Part shown: one piece after another, positions 38,201-49,700 of the stretch
How the letters are laid out: each line of letters starts with the position of its first letter
Numbering within the stretch: position 1 is the stretch's first letter
NCBI RefSeq assembly: GCF_019649055.1
Contig: NW_026570228.1
Span: forward strand, 496,001-560,000
Length of the DNA stretch: 64,000 bases
Source of the DNA: Paramacrobiotus metropolitanus
Taxonomy: Eukaryota; Tardigrada; Eutardigrada; Parachela; Macrobiotidae
Direction: 5' to 3'
The notes under the pieces: model-generated
The model's input: only the letters and a program-made list of their open reading frames with translations
Told to the model about the DNA's origin: nothing
Databases searched by the model: none
Program-made: the position numbers and the translations under genes

Positions 38201-41200
38201 GTTCGGATCACATTCCGGATGGTCAGTCGCTCCGTGGCGGTGTGTACGTGATCGGCTTAGAACGGTCGAGATGCTATGGTCAACACAAACATTACAGACA
38301 CTGCTTTAATTATGGGGATGTGTGGCCATTGAGGATGGTCAACATGGCGTGTGTTGGCGATAACATAACAGCCGCTACAATAACACCAGCGTGTATTCAT
38401 GCAGTTCTCTTTATATGCAAAGTTGTAATGTGGTGGCAGCAGCAGCAGCTTTTAGCTTGCTTCGTTGGTGATGTTCTTTTAAAACTGGGAAGGATGTTTC
38501 CACAAGACAATATTGGTTTAGAATTTAACTTTTTCGCGGTTATTTTTTGCGAGATATGTATCCCGGTTCAGAAACAGAAACAAGAACAGAAACGCAGGAT
38601 TCGGGAAAAATAAGAAAAAGCCGGTTAAGTAAGAACAAGCTAAGAAGCAAGTTATGTTTTCAGTGGCCTTTACCTACAGATACATTTCCTCCCGATTTCA
38701 AGTTTTATTGGAGCATCTGAGGGTTCTGTAGTCTAGTCACTAGTCACTAGTGGACGCAGTTGTGCATAAACCACTGAAACTGTTTCAATTCTGCTGTACG
38801 TTCTGTAACTAGTGAAACTTGGGAACGTTATTTGAGTGCAATACCGATTTATACCTTTAATTTTTTTTGTAATTATTTTGTGGAACCTTAATCCCTAAAA
38901 ATTTAAGCGCAGCTATGAAAACTGTAAGACAAAGCTCGGTTTTGAAAAAAAAACTGTAATATTCTGGCGCTCTTGCCTCCCGCAAAACTTCAACATCCAA
39001 ATTTCTTTTAAACGTATTTTTTTTAAAAACGCAATACTTATGTTTATTTTGCGTTGTCCGCCGAAAAATAAGTCAAACAGTTTTTCGCGTATCTATTCCG
39101 TATTAAAAGTATTCGGGCATTCAGCATTATAAGGTTGCTTCTAGAAATATTTTACCAAACTTGCTACCAAAGAGGACACAATGCCGGCGCAGAGCCCGCA
39201 AATTAGCGCACCATACCCGGTGCAGTGGTGCACCGTGCCCATCCATTTAGACCGTCCATTGTCCAGTGCGGCCCGGGTTAATACAGGGGCGTGCACTGCC
39301 TGTCGACTACGCGCCTCATACACACGCATCGGTCATTCCGCGCCAGTTGTAATTGATTTAACGCATCTACGGTGCGCGCGCTCCACTGCAGCAGCTCATC
39401 ACCGTGTGCATTGTGCGGTGAGTTGATTTTTCGCGGCTCGAGTGTTTCCGCTGTTAAGTGGGGGGATGCGGAGCGAATGAATCAGGGTCCGGTTGCCCGA
39501 AGGCGATACAACACTTTCCCGTTTACGCGTTTAGGGTCTAATGCGCCAGGAGTGGGCTGCATACATTAAAGGTCATCGTCCAAACCATCGATGCCTCGTT
39601 ACTCAGACAATTCGTATACATATTTTTGTCGAATTTCTGTATTCAATAAATCAATACAAAATAGAAACATCTTGAAATGAGGTTGATAATACTGAATGAT
39701 GCTGTGTTTGTCTTTTGCAGAGTGCAGAATTGCAGTCAGTGTATCATCACATCTAGTCCACAACAGCATCCGAATGTCATACAATTTAAAGAAAGTAAGT
39801 ATATCATTTAAAAAAAGTAAATAAATATAAGTATATTGCTTTTAAAATCTGATTTTGAAATATTCCCCGTTCGAGATTTTTAAAAAATTTGGCAGTAGCA
39901 CTTACTCTGATTATTTTACTGGCAAAGTTCTTTAAATGGTCCGTTCGGTGCTTATTTGCACCGAAAATGCATTGTGCGATGTTGTAGAGTATGGGCTTTT
40001 AATTAAAAGGGAGTTCTTTCTCACAAAGTCGTTTTAAACTCAAGTTGAACTTCTTTCAATAACTTTTTTTTCAATACTTTTCAAATTTGCCTCCTTGTAT
40101 TAAGTTTGTCGATTGTGTAAAAATAAGATTGTGTAAAAATAATTGAATGGGATGATAATAGTTACAACAGCGAATTCTTTTCAGGCTACTGTGTGCCATC
40201 CGAAGAGCAATACTCATTTGAGGAACTCTGTGATACGATAACCGGAAACGCGGATTTATTCACAATGTTTCGCCGTACGCCACAATAATATATTTATCTG
40301 TATAATTATTGTAAAGATTTTTGTTGCTGCAGTTAATGCGGAACCGGAACGGTGTCCCTTCAACGGACGATATTCGTTCACGTACACACAGGGCTACACG
40401 GAATGCAGCAATCCTGTGTCGCAGACGGAGACATGTGTTAAGGACTCAGAGATGATGCTACATTACAAATCCTGCCCGGATGCCACAGAAGAACGCAGTA
40501 AGAGCGATACAACCGAAAAACGCTCGAAAGATTTTGATTTCAGTTGTTTTAGCGCGACTGACTTATTTCATGTGTTTTTATTGCAACAGATGTCAAACTG
40601 GAGTGTCTGGGATCGTGGCGCAACGGAGAGAACCGGTACCTTATCGGTCGCATCACGCACACGATGGCCAACAGCAATGAAGAGATTTTTCGCTGCTTTG
40701 TAAGGATAAGGAGTTCTTCCAACTATCAACGAATATCAACAAACGTTATCAAATATTGTAGCTGAGAAATTTAACTTTTTTCCAGATGTATAAAATGACG
40801 GATTCTGGAGTGCAGTTGGCGCAGTCGGCCGACGCAACATGTAATGCACTGTATTCCCCACAGGAGGGACCGCAGACGTTAACACTGACACCAGGTACAA
40901 AAACAAGAATAGCAATAAAATATTAAATTTCTAAAAAAATTATTTTACTTGGTTAATTTTACTTTGATTTACTTAGTTAATTCGGCACACGTAAAAAAGG
41001 TGAGGAAACTGAGTGGTTTAATGAAATCCCGACTGTGTTTCCTATTAGAAAATGACCCCGAGCCAAACTGCGTGTTTCCGCTGTGGCTGAGCGAGCGGAG
41101 AAGCTGGCACGCCATGGAATCAGATGTCCAGTTCCGTTTTGCCGCTTCCGGGACGTCACTGCGGCAGTACACCGGGAATTCGACGGACGACGACGATGTC

Positions 41201-42434
41201 ATCCTGGAGACGACGTGCATGCGGGATTTCCCGACAAGGATCACCATCGGGGAATCATTCAAAGCCGTCATGTTTGCCACTCGCGGATGGTACAGATAGA
41301 ACCACAAATTCGAGAATTCCTATTAACAATACAAATTTTTTCGTGTAGCTCGAGCGGATACATGTGTATGCAGTTTATAAAATTGAACGACCAGATTGTC
41401 CAACTACACCAAGGTACGAAAGAATTCCATTATAGAATACGCACTTGAAAGGCCACGCACACCAACTAGGAAAAATTATTACATAAAAAATTTTTATAAG
41501 AAGTTTGGGTGCACAAAAATGGTGAAAGTGAAAGATCACTTACGCTAATACGGGAAAAATGTATTATACAAAAGCCGTATGTACGTACGAGTATACTCGT
41601 ATAAATGATTGATGTACACTGAACTCCAGAATTATCCAAAGTACTGCACATAAAAAATTAAAGATTAGACTATGTAAAAATAATTTGTGATTTATACAAA
41701 AGATTGATTGTAGGACGATTAGCGAAAACAGTGGACGCGGCATGTACGAAATCATACTTCAGCGTTAACCGCACCGACTGGACAACACTGATCCCGACGG
41801 TCGCTTCCGGTGTTACATGCCCCTTTCCGGGAGAGTACGTCGTCGGCCCGGTTCCCGGCAACAACGTGGAACCAAAATGCCGGCAAGGAACCAAGATCTC
41901 CATTGGATGCGCTCGGGATTCGTTTGTACGCTTTCAGCCGACCGCGGCGGACGGCAACGTACAATGCCCGAAACCGGTTGAGGAGATCAACCTAAGTAAG
42001 AAGCAGGACCGAAATGCTGCGAATAAATAAGTAATTGCTAGAACTGAACAATGTTGACAATCGTTGACCTTTGTAGTGGAATTCGTCTGCCACGGACACT
42101 GGAAGGAGAACGAAATCTCGTTTTTCATTGCCAGTGATAGAAAAAATTACTCAGCACGATACTGCTTCGTAAGTATTGGAGTTTATTCGAAATTACCTAA
42201 ATGAAAATTAGAATGTGAACTGTTTTGCAGATGTATCAAGCCGAAAGTGGATCCGTCCGCATCAGCAGCATCCCGCAGCGCTGTCCCAATCTGATCAATC
42301 CGCAGAACGACCTCTTCAACGTGACTAAGTTTACGGAGTGTACAGCGTCCGCTGCCAACTCAGTGTCGTCCATTTTTCATGTTGTCATCGGCCTGCTGTT
42401 TTCTTCGCTACTGCTGGGAGTGGGATGGAGATGA
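26235..42434 (+). CDS. Cysteine-rich secreted or GPI-anchored ectoprotein, arthropod DUF7042-7045 type
   Basis: Twelve exons join in frame to 564 residues: 26235-26310 (signal), 35306-35510 (a), 39721-39794 (b), 40185-40274 (c), 40333-40497 (d), 40590-40699 (e), 40786-40894 (f), 41049-41289 (g), 41349-41413 (h), 41732-41995 (i; alternative acceptor at 41714), 42077-42168 (j) and 42231-42434 (k, stop TGA). Exon 1 is a signal peptide (MRTAAAGLLLMGLWSC); its phase 1 is exactly what exon a needs across a 9-kb intron. Landmarks in order: CALPDAWNGEWFLSGV; NCSQC ... HPNVIQFKE; SYCVPSEEQYSFEELCD; CPFNGRYSFTYTQG; LECLGSWRNGENRYLIG; CVFPLWLSERRSWH; SSGYMCMQF; CPFPGEYVVGPVPGNN; FVCHGHWKENEISFFIA. This order and spacing match the arthropod ectoproteins I recall under DUF7042-7045. 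The last exon ends in a hydrophobic tail (FHVVIGLLFSSLLLGVGW), suggesting a GPI signal or membrane anchor. Biochemical role unknown in the family. Confidence 0.82.
29641..29808. repeat. Two-copy tandem repeat, 100-bp period
   Basis: The 68-base block starting CTGGTCAGTTGAATGATAGG at 29641 recurs at 29741 with about eight substitutions. Each is preceded by CAACCGTACGTA. The segment is GC-richer than the surrounding intron and could be an enhancer-like duplication or a degenerate element. Confidence 0.65.
32262..33347 (-). pseudogene. Frame-broken fragment of an unrecognised gene, antisense in the intron
   Basis: Four exon-like pieces run on the minus strand: 33347-33185 (RFNAQFDDNRLYLASLEDEK, donor GTAAAC), 33028-32864 (PYPDENVKQMPRK, then in another frame RILRQIAALSSALRSPQHVN, donor GTAAGT), about 32560-32439 (GMMQIVQLDCIGAIK, donor GTGAGT) and 32365-32262 (HLDGLRYKVASGDRLYRTMN, stop TAA). 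The last two join in phase 1. The second and third pieces switch frame within the exon, so the gene is probably dead or the sequence has indels. Predominantly charged, possibly helical. I cannot name the family. Confidence 0.4.
35511..39720. other. Second long intron of the ectoprotein gene
   Basis: About 4.2 kb of AT-rich DNA between exons a and b. A 151-codon frame at 38158-38613 and an 81-codon frame at 39181-39426 have no motif, splice partner or coding bias and are treated as chance. No structured repeat noticed. Confidence 0.5.
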
Positions 42435-42671
42435 TATTCAGCAAAAATAGTGTAGAGTGCTCAGTTTGCTTACCAAAGAGTCCAAATCCAACATTCTCAA
42501 TAGTCTGCGGTTGTTTTTGCGTTTTTGATTGGAGATTTTTGTTGAGCTGTGATATAGACGTGAATGGCAGGTTTTTATGTTTGGTGAAGCGTGGCTGATC
42601 AGTTTCCATGTTTTTACGTTGGTCATAAAAAATTTACTACGCAGTATTGGGAACCCGGAACAACATACGCA

Positions 42672-42843
42672 TATTAGTGAGCCTGCGCAGTCCGCCGTAA
42701 ACCGTAAAACGGGCACCGCTTTTAATCAAAAATACAGAGTTAAACAGAGCGTGTGTCTAACGAATTTCTGTCTGCTCCCTTGATTAAATGCGTTTTACGG
42801 TGCCCGGTCGCCTGCTCAGGCGGACTGCGCAGGCTCACTATTA
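42672..42843. mobile_element. Short inverted-repeat element (MITE-like), about 170 bp
   Basis: The end TAGTGAGCCTGCGCAGTCC at left is matched in reverse complement at right (GGACTGCGCAGGCTCACTA). Further inside, GGGCACC and GGTGCCC and the TTTTAATCAA/TTGATTAAA pair continue the symmetry. It lies 240 bp past the stop of the intact ectoprotein gene and carries no coding sequence. Target duplication not resolved. Confidence 0.6.
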
Positions 42844-43080
42844 CAACGACTGCAGGCTGTAGTTAGATCTGGTGCTCAGTGAACGCCGCTACACCAGCTC
42901 AAGGAAACTTCATGCATCCTGTAGAGTTGCGCACTCTTCCGCCATGTATATTATTAATACTAAAAACAACAATAACAAAAAATTACTTACAGCTAGGTGC
43001 AGTACTTGCGAGAATTATATCTGCAGAGTTATACTTTCCGGTAGGTCGTTACTAGTATCACCTGTTGATTGCCAGTGGTG
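42844..43080. other. Spacer between the intact gene and the tandem array
   Basis: No gene or clear repeat. The array similarity begins at about 43081. Confidence 0.45.
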
Positions 43081-43969
43081 TCACGCATCATGTCTACATT
43101 ACAGCCACTTACAAGGTAACATCATCCGACTGTATTCGCCATTGCGAAAAATTTTTTTTGCTTTGCGCCTTTTATTGCATAATTGTTGTAAAGGGCATCA
43201 GTAACGATGCCGTGATCAGTTAATCGAAAAATAATTGATTTACGGACACATTCAACAGCGATTCTGCGCAGAATTATGGACGCCGCCTTTTCGACTCTTT
43301 TGGCATCCAAAAGGACACCTTGCAACGCGGGTCTAGAATTTGTCTCTTGATTTAGCAAGAATGCAGCATTATCCTAATTTTTCGACAAGGTTGTTGTGCT
43401 AACCATCGCGGACAAAAAACAACAAGGAGGGTAAAGCGGAAATATTAAAAACCGGTGTTTTTGTGCGTGTGAACGTTCGATGTTGCGCTATATACAGAGG
43501 TAGAAGCTCGGTATTGCAGGCTTTGACAAAGAAGCGATTGAAAATTATATCTACTGTAACTGTTTGTAGAAGTACCGCAGTATGTGTTAGATCTTTCAAC
43601 TTGATTAATCATAATCTGTGCGATCGTGAAAATTTATATAATTCCAAATGTCGTCGAAGGAGTGCTGCATCAAGCACTAATTACGATGTAACAGACTATC
43701 TAATGGCTCACAGCAAATTCAGCATTTATGGCTGCACGGTATGTACAAGATATTAAATCTTTAGTAAATAATATTAACCATCTCATACCATTATCGAAAA
43801 TATTAAGGAATAATGAATCCCCGTAGATTGCCCGCAGGCGCCCGGGCGTAACGAAGCGCGACGCGAAGTGCGGTTCGATTTCCCTTAATATCGCGTAAAC
43901 ACGGAACAGCAAATAAAAACAATTACAGTACTAATTTGAAGTACTGTACATTTTTTGGATTTTGAATTA

Positions 43970-44197
43970 TTAATGCAGCTTACAGCACTGTGAAATCTTG
44001 TAAGTAATTTGAAAATTATTTTGGGATTTAAAATCTGTTTTGGACGTGCTGCCTTGGTTCTGCGTTTTATGTATTCGAAGGGATTCCGGACCAACCCAGC
44101 CTGCCCCGTCCCATGCAAACAGGACCAAGCTAAGAACTAGTAAGACATCTGCAAAGACGTCACGTACTATAATAGGTTCGATTCTCATTTTGTGCAT
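43970..44197 (-). other. Open frame with a signal-peptide-like segment, unit 1
   Basis: A 75-codon minus-strand frame reads MRIEP..., then FADVLLVLSLVLFAWDGAGW, which looks like a secretory leader. The counterpart in unit 2 (52403-52636) stays open across a 6-bp in-frame insertion. The substitutions between the two are mostly amino-acid changing, which argues against strong constraint. It may be a first exon or chance. Confidence 0.25.
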
Positions 44198-44382
44198 TTG
44201 AATCTGTTATTTTCCGAGCTGGAACCAATTTTTTTAATTTAATTTATGCATAAAATAGTTTTATATTTAGGGCATTGTCTCTGATACCAGAATCGAATCC
44301 TAAGTAGTAAGTACTTGGTTTAATCCTGTATGGAACCCTCGAATTTATTAATATTGATTCAATTATATTTTTGCTTTTGTAG

Positions 44383-45588
44383 TGTCCCTTTAATGGACGG
44401 TATTCTCTCACATACAAACAAGGCCCCACGAAACGCAGCAACCTGGTGCCGCAGACGGAAACCTCTTGTTATTGACTCGAAGATGATGCTGGATTATAAA
44501 TCCTGCCCGGATGCCACGGAAGAACGCAGTACGATTGATAGAGCCGACGAAGACTCGAATGATTTTTATTTCCGTTGTTTTTATAGCGCGATTAATTCAT
44601 TTTTATGTATTTTTATTGCAATACAGATGTCAGACTGGAGTGTTTGGGATCGTGGCGCAACGGAGTGAACCGGTAGCTTATCGGTCGCACCACACACACC
44701 ATGGCCAACAGTAACGAAGAAATATTTCACTGCTTTGTAAGAATACGGGATAATTATCGAGTCGAAACGTAAAGGTTATTTTATATCTGACAAATTATTG
44801 TACAGTTGTATAAGATGACGGACGCTGGAGTTCAATTGGCGCAGTCGGTCGACGCAACATGTAATGCACTGTTTTCCCCACAGGAAGGACCGCAGACGTT
44901 AACACTGACACCAGGTAAAAAAACAAAAATAGCAGTAAAATATTAAATTTCTAAAACATTTATTGTACTTTGATTTACCCGATTAAGTCGCACACGTAAA
45001 AAGGTGAGGGAAACAAGTGGCTTAATTACAACTGTATTTCCTGTTATAGAAAATAAACCCCAACCAAACTGTGTGTTTCCGCTGTACATGTGGCTGAGCG
45101 AGCGGAGAAGCTGGCATGCCATGGAATCGAATGTCCACTTCGGTTTTGCCGCTTCCGGGACGTCAATGCGGCAGTACACCGGGAATTCGACGGACGACGA
45201 CGATGTCATTCTGGAGACGACGTGTATGCGGGATTTCCCGACGCGGATCACCGTCGGGGAGTCGTTTAAAGCCGTCATGTTTGCCACTCGCGGATGGTAG
45301 AGATAGATCATAGAACCACAAATTTGCGAATTCTTATTAACGAAACGAATTTTTTCGTGTAGCTCGAGCGGATACATGTGTAGTTTGACCCTGAGCCAAA
45401 CTGTGTTTTTCCGCTGTGGCTAAGCGAGCGGAGAAGCTGGCATGCCATGGAATCAGATGTCCAGTTCCGTTTTGCCGCTTCCGGGACGTCATTGCGGCAG
45501 TACCCCGGCAATTCGACGGACGACGACGATGTCATCCTGGAGACGACATGCATGCGGAATTTCCCGACGCGGATCACCGTCGGGGCTA
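44383..45588 (+). pseudogene. Ectoprotein pseudogene fragment 1 (exons d-h, then a second exon g)
   Basis: Pieces align to exons d, e, f, g and h of the intact gene and then to a second partial exon g. Lesions: exon d is frameshifted at CCTGGTGCCGCAG with a stop at TGTTATTGA; exon e has TAG at 44674-44676, where the intact gene and fragment 2 read TAC. Exon h stops after SSGYMC and is fused directly to another copy of exon g (from about 45386), which is cut off at about 45588. Exon g itself is still well preserved (WLSERRSWHAMES, TDDDDVILETTCMR). No signal exon, so dead. Confidence 0.85.
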
Positions 45589-45623
45589 GTCGCACATATT
45601 CTAGTTACTTTTATAAGCATGTA

Positions 45624-45766
45624 CTGTATTTACACAAGTTTAAAAGCCTCAAAAAAGTCCGGGTGCGCGCAGAATATCCGACGGCTTTTTTGAACTTCAA
45701 AGAAGCCGCGCGCTATTGTTTACGGATACCGCCATTTTGGTGGCTCTTAAACTTGTGTAAATACAG
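45624..45766. mobile_element. 143-bp MITE with TA target-site duplication
   Basis: Terminal inverted repeats CTGTATTTACACAAGTTTAA (45624-45643) and its exact complement (45747-45766) are flanked by TA on both sides (45622-45623, 45767-45768). The equivalent site in unit 2 (about 55391-55396) reads GCATGTAACAG with a single TA and no element, so this is an insertion after the duplication. TA duplication and a CTGT-type end point to a Tc1/mariner-mobilised non-autonomous element. Confidence 0.85.
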
Positions 45767-45768
45767 TA

Positions 45769-46337
45769 ACAGTGATATCAGGAGTTGATATATATATATA
45801 GCACGCAAAGCTTTTCACTGCCCGAAATCGCAAGTATACACAGCGCAGCTAGATGTCGTCTTGAGATTGAACCTTTGATGACGTCGTTGGTGCGCTTCCG
45901 GGACGCAGCGATACATGTACGTGTCACGGCAGCGCTGAACGCACCGTATAACCCAGACGATCCAGGTGCACCACTGCCCGATCCGGCCGCTTCCTTCTCC
46001 CTGCACTTTTATATCGGAATCGTTTATTGTTGCTGCCCGATCAAGCTGTACCAGCGTGTGGCGCACCGAAAAAGCACTACATGAGCTGTTCGATGAAGCG
46101 TGGGCTTTGCCCGGCAGGAAGAAGGAAGCTGCCGGATCGGGCAGTGGTGCAACGTCTGGGTTATACGGTGAGTTCACCGCTGCCGTAACACGTACATGCA
46201 TCGCTGCGTCCCGGCAGCGCACCAACGACCTCATTCAAGGTTCGATCTCAATACGTCATCTAGCTGCGCTGTTAGCTAGCAATTTACGGCATTGAAAAGC
46301 TTTTGCGTGTTGCATCAACTTCTGATATCAGTACTGT
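45769..46337. mobile_element. Fold-back element, unit 1 copy
   Basis: Two arms of roughly 200-230 bp face each other: ACAGTGATATCAGGAGTTGA ... GCACGCAAAGCTTTTCACTG on the left answers CAATTTACGGCATTGAAAAG ... TCTGATATCAGTACTGT on the right. Small indels separate them. The centre is a spacer of about 100 bp. Open frames across it are mirror images of each other and not genes. A second copy lies at 55396-55976. Confidence 0.8.
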
Positions 46338-46437
46338 GACATGCATACGCCAGTCTCCAATCTGCATGATTACAATTTACGAAGTTAGACTAACTAGATT
46401 GAATTTAATTTGAACGCTGGTTGTTGTTGTATTGTAG

Positions 46438-46526
46438 CGTTGAACGAGAATTACTGCACAAAGCCACGTGCGTGGGTGGATTCTCTTTCGCCGGAGACGC
46501 GTACCACTGCCAATCGGACGAGACTG
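46438..46526 (+). other. Exon-like conserved segment, unit 1
   Basis: An acceptor (TTGTTGTATTGTAG) and a donor (CTG/GTGATG) frame 89 bases that read ATCVGGFSFAGDAYHCQSDE with two cysteines. Unit 2 has the identical segment at 56083-56171. It may be an ectoprotein-related exon stranded upstream of the Ig gene; it does not match a specific exon of the intact gene. Confidence 0.35.
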
Positions 46527-46774
46527 GTGATGTACGCAGCTTTTAGTGTTTTGCCTGTTGAATGGTGATGATCAAAAGCCACGCACCATTGCCCGGCCAG
46601 CTGTTCATCAAACACTTACGCCGAAGTATCTAAGCGCTATCATTTAGGAAGTGCTTTATTTCGGATACTTGCACAACTGTCGGCCATCGGGGAATTTACA
46701 GTTAAAGTAAATCATTGTCGTTGTGAACCGTTAATACAAAGCTTTTGTTGCCAAGGAACCCAGTCACTTTGAAG

Positions 46775-49700
46775 ATGACCGCTTTGGATATGCTGCACCT
46801 GGTGCTCTCCGTGGTCCTGGTACTACAGAGTTCATTACCATGTCCAGTAAAACAGGCCGGATTGACCCGAGAACTTAGTAAGAATTAATTAAATTGCGTA
46901 CCTTTTGTACCCAGGTGCACTGTACTCGTAAATCGACGGGGCAAGCGTAACATCGCAAACCTTTCGATGGACCAGTTTCTAGGAGCACGATTAAAGCACA
47001 GCATACATGCATATTTTGGCTTATTACTATTCATACCGTTTTTTAACGCGTATTTTTCAAAACGTCGGTAGCTATAGAATTAAGTATCAAAAAACAGCAT
47101 TGTTGAAAAAAACTGTACAAATCTGATGGCAACATTCAATCTTTGTTTGAATGCTCAGAGATTAGCCGTGCCTCTGGGTTTACATACCGCTTGTGCGTTA
47201 CCGTAACTACTTACGCACTTATTACTCCTCTATGAATTTTTATTGAACCGCTGAATAAGTAACTATTCGAATCGCCGAACTAAGAATAATATCATCATGT
47301 AACAAACCTTTATTCAGTGTGTTGAACAAGCGACAACGTCTTGCTTTTACATGTTCTAAAACTTCTTTCCAGTTACCATAACACGGAACAGCTCCCAGAA
47401 CGCTCTGAGCATTACCACGTTAAATCTCGAAACTTAAACGCTGAAAACGAAAATGTGTACAAATTTTTATTATGTGAAGTACAAAATAACGAGTAACTAC
47501 CCGATATCGTATGCTGGAAGTTAAAGGTCACAGCCCAGTGCCCAGTAATTAGAGTCAGCCGTGATAAAGTCAAACTTCTGAACTCGAGCTACGCCGTAGA
47601 CGTATAATCAATCGCTGTGGTATACTCATAGTATAATCATTCAATGCTCGAGTTATTCAACGTGATTCGATTTTAAGCTCTTCGGTGACCTTGCGTTTCT
47701 TGAAATAATAATTTCTAGTCTGTAAAGATTAGCCTTGATTTTTTATTTTAAATTATTTTATCATGGTATAATCGAAAATCGTGGCCCTCTGTGTTGCCCG
47801 TTGCATTGAAAAAATGTTAACACACTTTATTTTATGGGTATTGTGTAGGGGGAATAGAAGTTTCAAGTTAGTCCCGGAAAAAGAAAATTCTGGCACTTAT
47901 GTTTAAGTAGTAGTTTTCGTCTAACCACTATGAACAATGTGTTATTACTACGAAGACGGTATTTATTGCATACTTGACGGGCATTGGCGTCAGGGCGCAA
48001 CATGGTGTTCAGGATTTTTTTCCAAGTGATCGCGAACACTTAATTGATATCCCTTTGCATAATTAGCAACAAGGGACCTTAAAGCAGCAGTAACAACAGA
48101 ACTCAAACTTGTATCATAAGTTAATTACAAACTACAGGTGTCCAAAAATGACCAATTTCGGACTTTCTGACCTCTCGCAGATCTTGCTAATTAACTAATT
48201 AGTGGGTGAGTAATTAAATCGGAAATAAATCAGCAAGGTACAATTGATAACGCTTTATTCAAAAATGTCCAACGCAGATTCTGTGAGTTGAACCATAGAT
48301 GACCGCAGTCCGTCAAAAACGTGTGTTGCGTGCCAACACCATTGCCCATGAAGGGTTGTGAATACACGGGCGGGTGCACTTTCGACAGATTCTTATCACT
48401 ACGTAACCAGAATAATTTAATATCGGTTCGGACGCCAAACATGCACCATGCGGTTTGGTTGTTGGAAGTTGGCAAAACATGGGGTTGCTGAACACCACCC
48501 CGGGCGGTCGGCATGGTAGACGTGATTCTAATTCTACCGTCCGTGTATAATTGTAGCTCTGTGAATTGAAATGGCAGCACAATACTGCTTTCTGCCGCGT
48601 TTCACCTTCGATACCGAGTACCGATGCACCGCTTGGGCAAGCAAAGCTGTGAACCCACGTAGCTTTAAAAAACATGCAAATTTTGAGTTTTGACCTGTTT
48701 GTTCTCTAATAACTATATCTTGTAATGCGATGTTTTGTTGACTGTTTTTCTACGTCGCTGTGCTGACGTGTATGCATTAAGGAATTATGTAAAATCCATA
48801 ATTTTAATCAACAGCATCTTCGTTGTGATTAAATCTAGTGCTTACGTACAGTGCACAGAAAAATCTGGTCTTTATAAATGTAACGAGCTCCTAGCATTCA
48901 GCGAAATTTTTTATGTCGTGCATTGGAGAGTACGTAAAGTGTCACGGTTTTCCGTTGATCCTAAGATTTTGGTAGTCACAGATGTAATTAAGCAATATAT
49001 TGTCCAGCATCTGCTCGATAGCTTTAATTTTTAAATGGTAGTAACTCTATTCAAAATGGAGTGCAGGGGATGAACCGGATGACAACAGCCACACCGTTAT
49101 ATTTATGCCGGTCTCATGACACTAAATATTTGTACAGTTTCCACGCGTGCACCGTAGAAAGATAGTCACAACTCCGGTCATTTTGCAGTCACATTTGCGG
49201 CGGAAACACTTAAAAGAACTGTTGGAGGTGCTAAATTTGACTTTAAGAAAACGAATCTTAGCGACCCCTAGGTATAACTTGTGTCAGCAAGTTTCGCTTG
49301 CCACCTTTCCCTGCAGGTGATAATCAGAGCCAAATGAAAAAAAAGCCGCTGGTGACAAATTTTCATATATGCACCAAATTAAAAGTAGTGGCAATAGCCA
49401 AAAGCGGTTGTGGTAGGGAGTGCTAATAATCAAAGGGAGTGTAGGGCCTACCCGGCCTAGGGCGTAACTATGGTCATTTCCTGAATATTAAAACAATGCT
49501 CTTAAAGCATCTCACTAAGAGCGAAACATAGTTTGGTCATTGTACTTGTGTTTATGTGTAATGATAATTGCGACCTTGTCCATTCTTCGAATTAGTCCTG
49601 AAAAAGTATATAAAATTACTTTGTACAAAAAAAATGCAAACATACAGCTTAGGACGAAATGGCCGCACACCCAACATATCCACATTCAGTACGCATGCGG

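Noticed and set aside
38158-38613. 151-codon plus frame with a hydrophobic start
   Set aside because: Inside a well-defined intron, no homology recognised, low-complexity Q/K end; most likely chance.
45815-46295. Overlapping open frames on both strands (about 100-139 codons) in units 1 and 2
   Set aside because: They lie in the two arms of a fold-back element and mirror each other; not genes.
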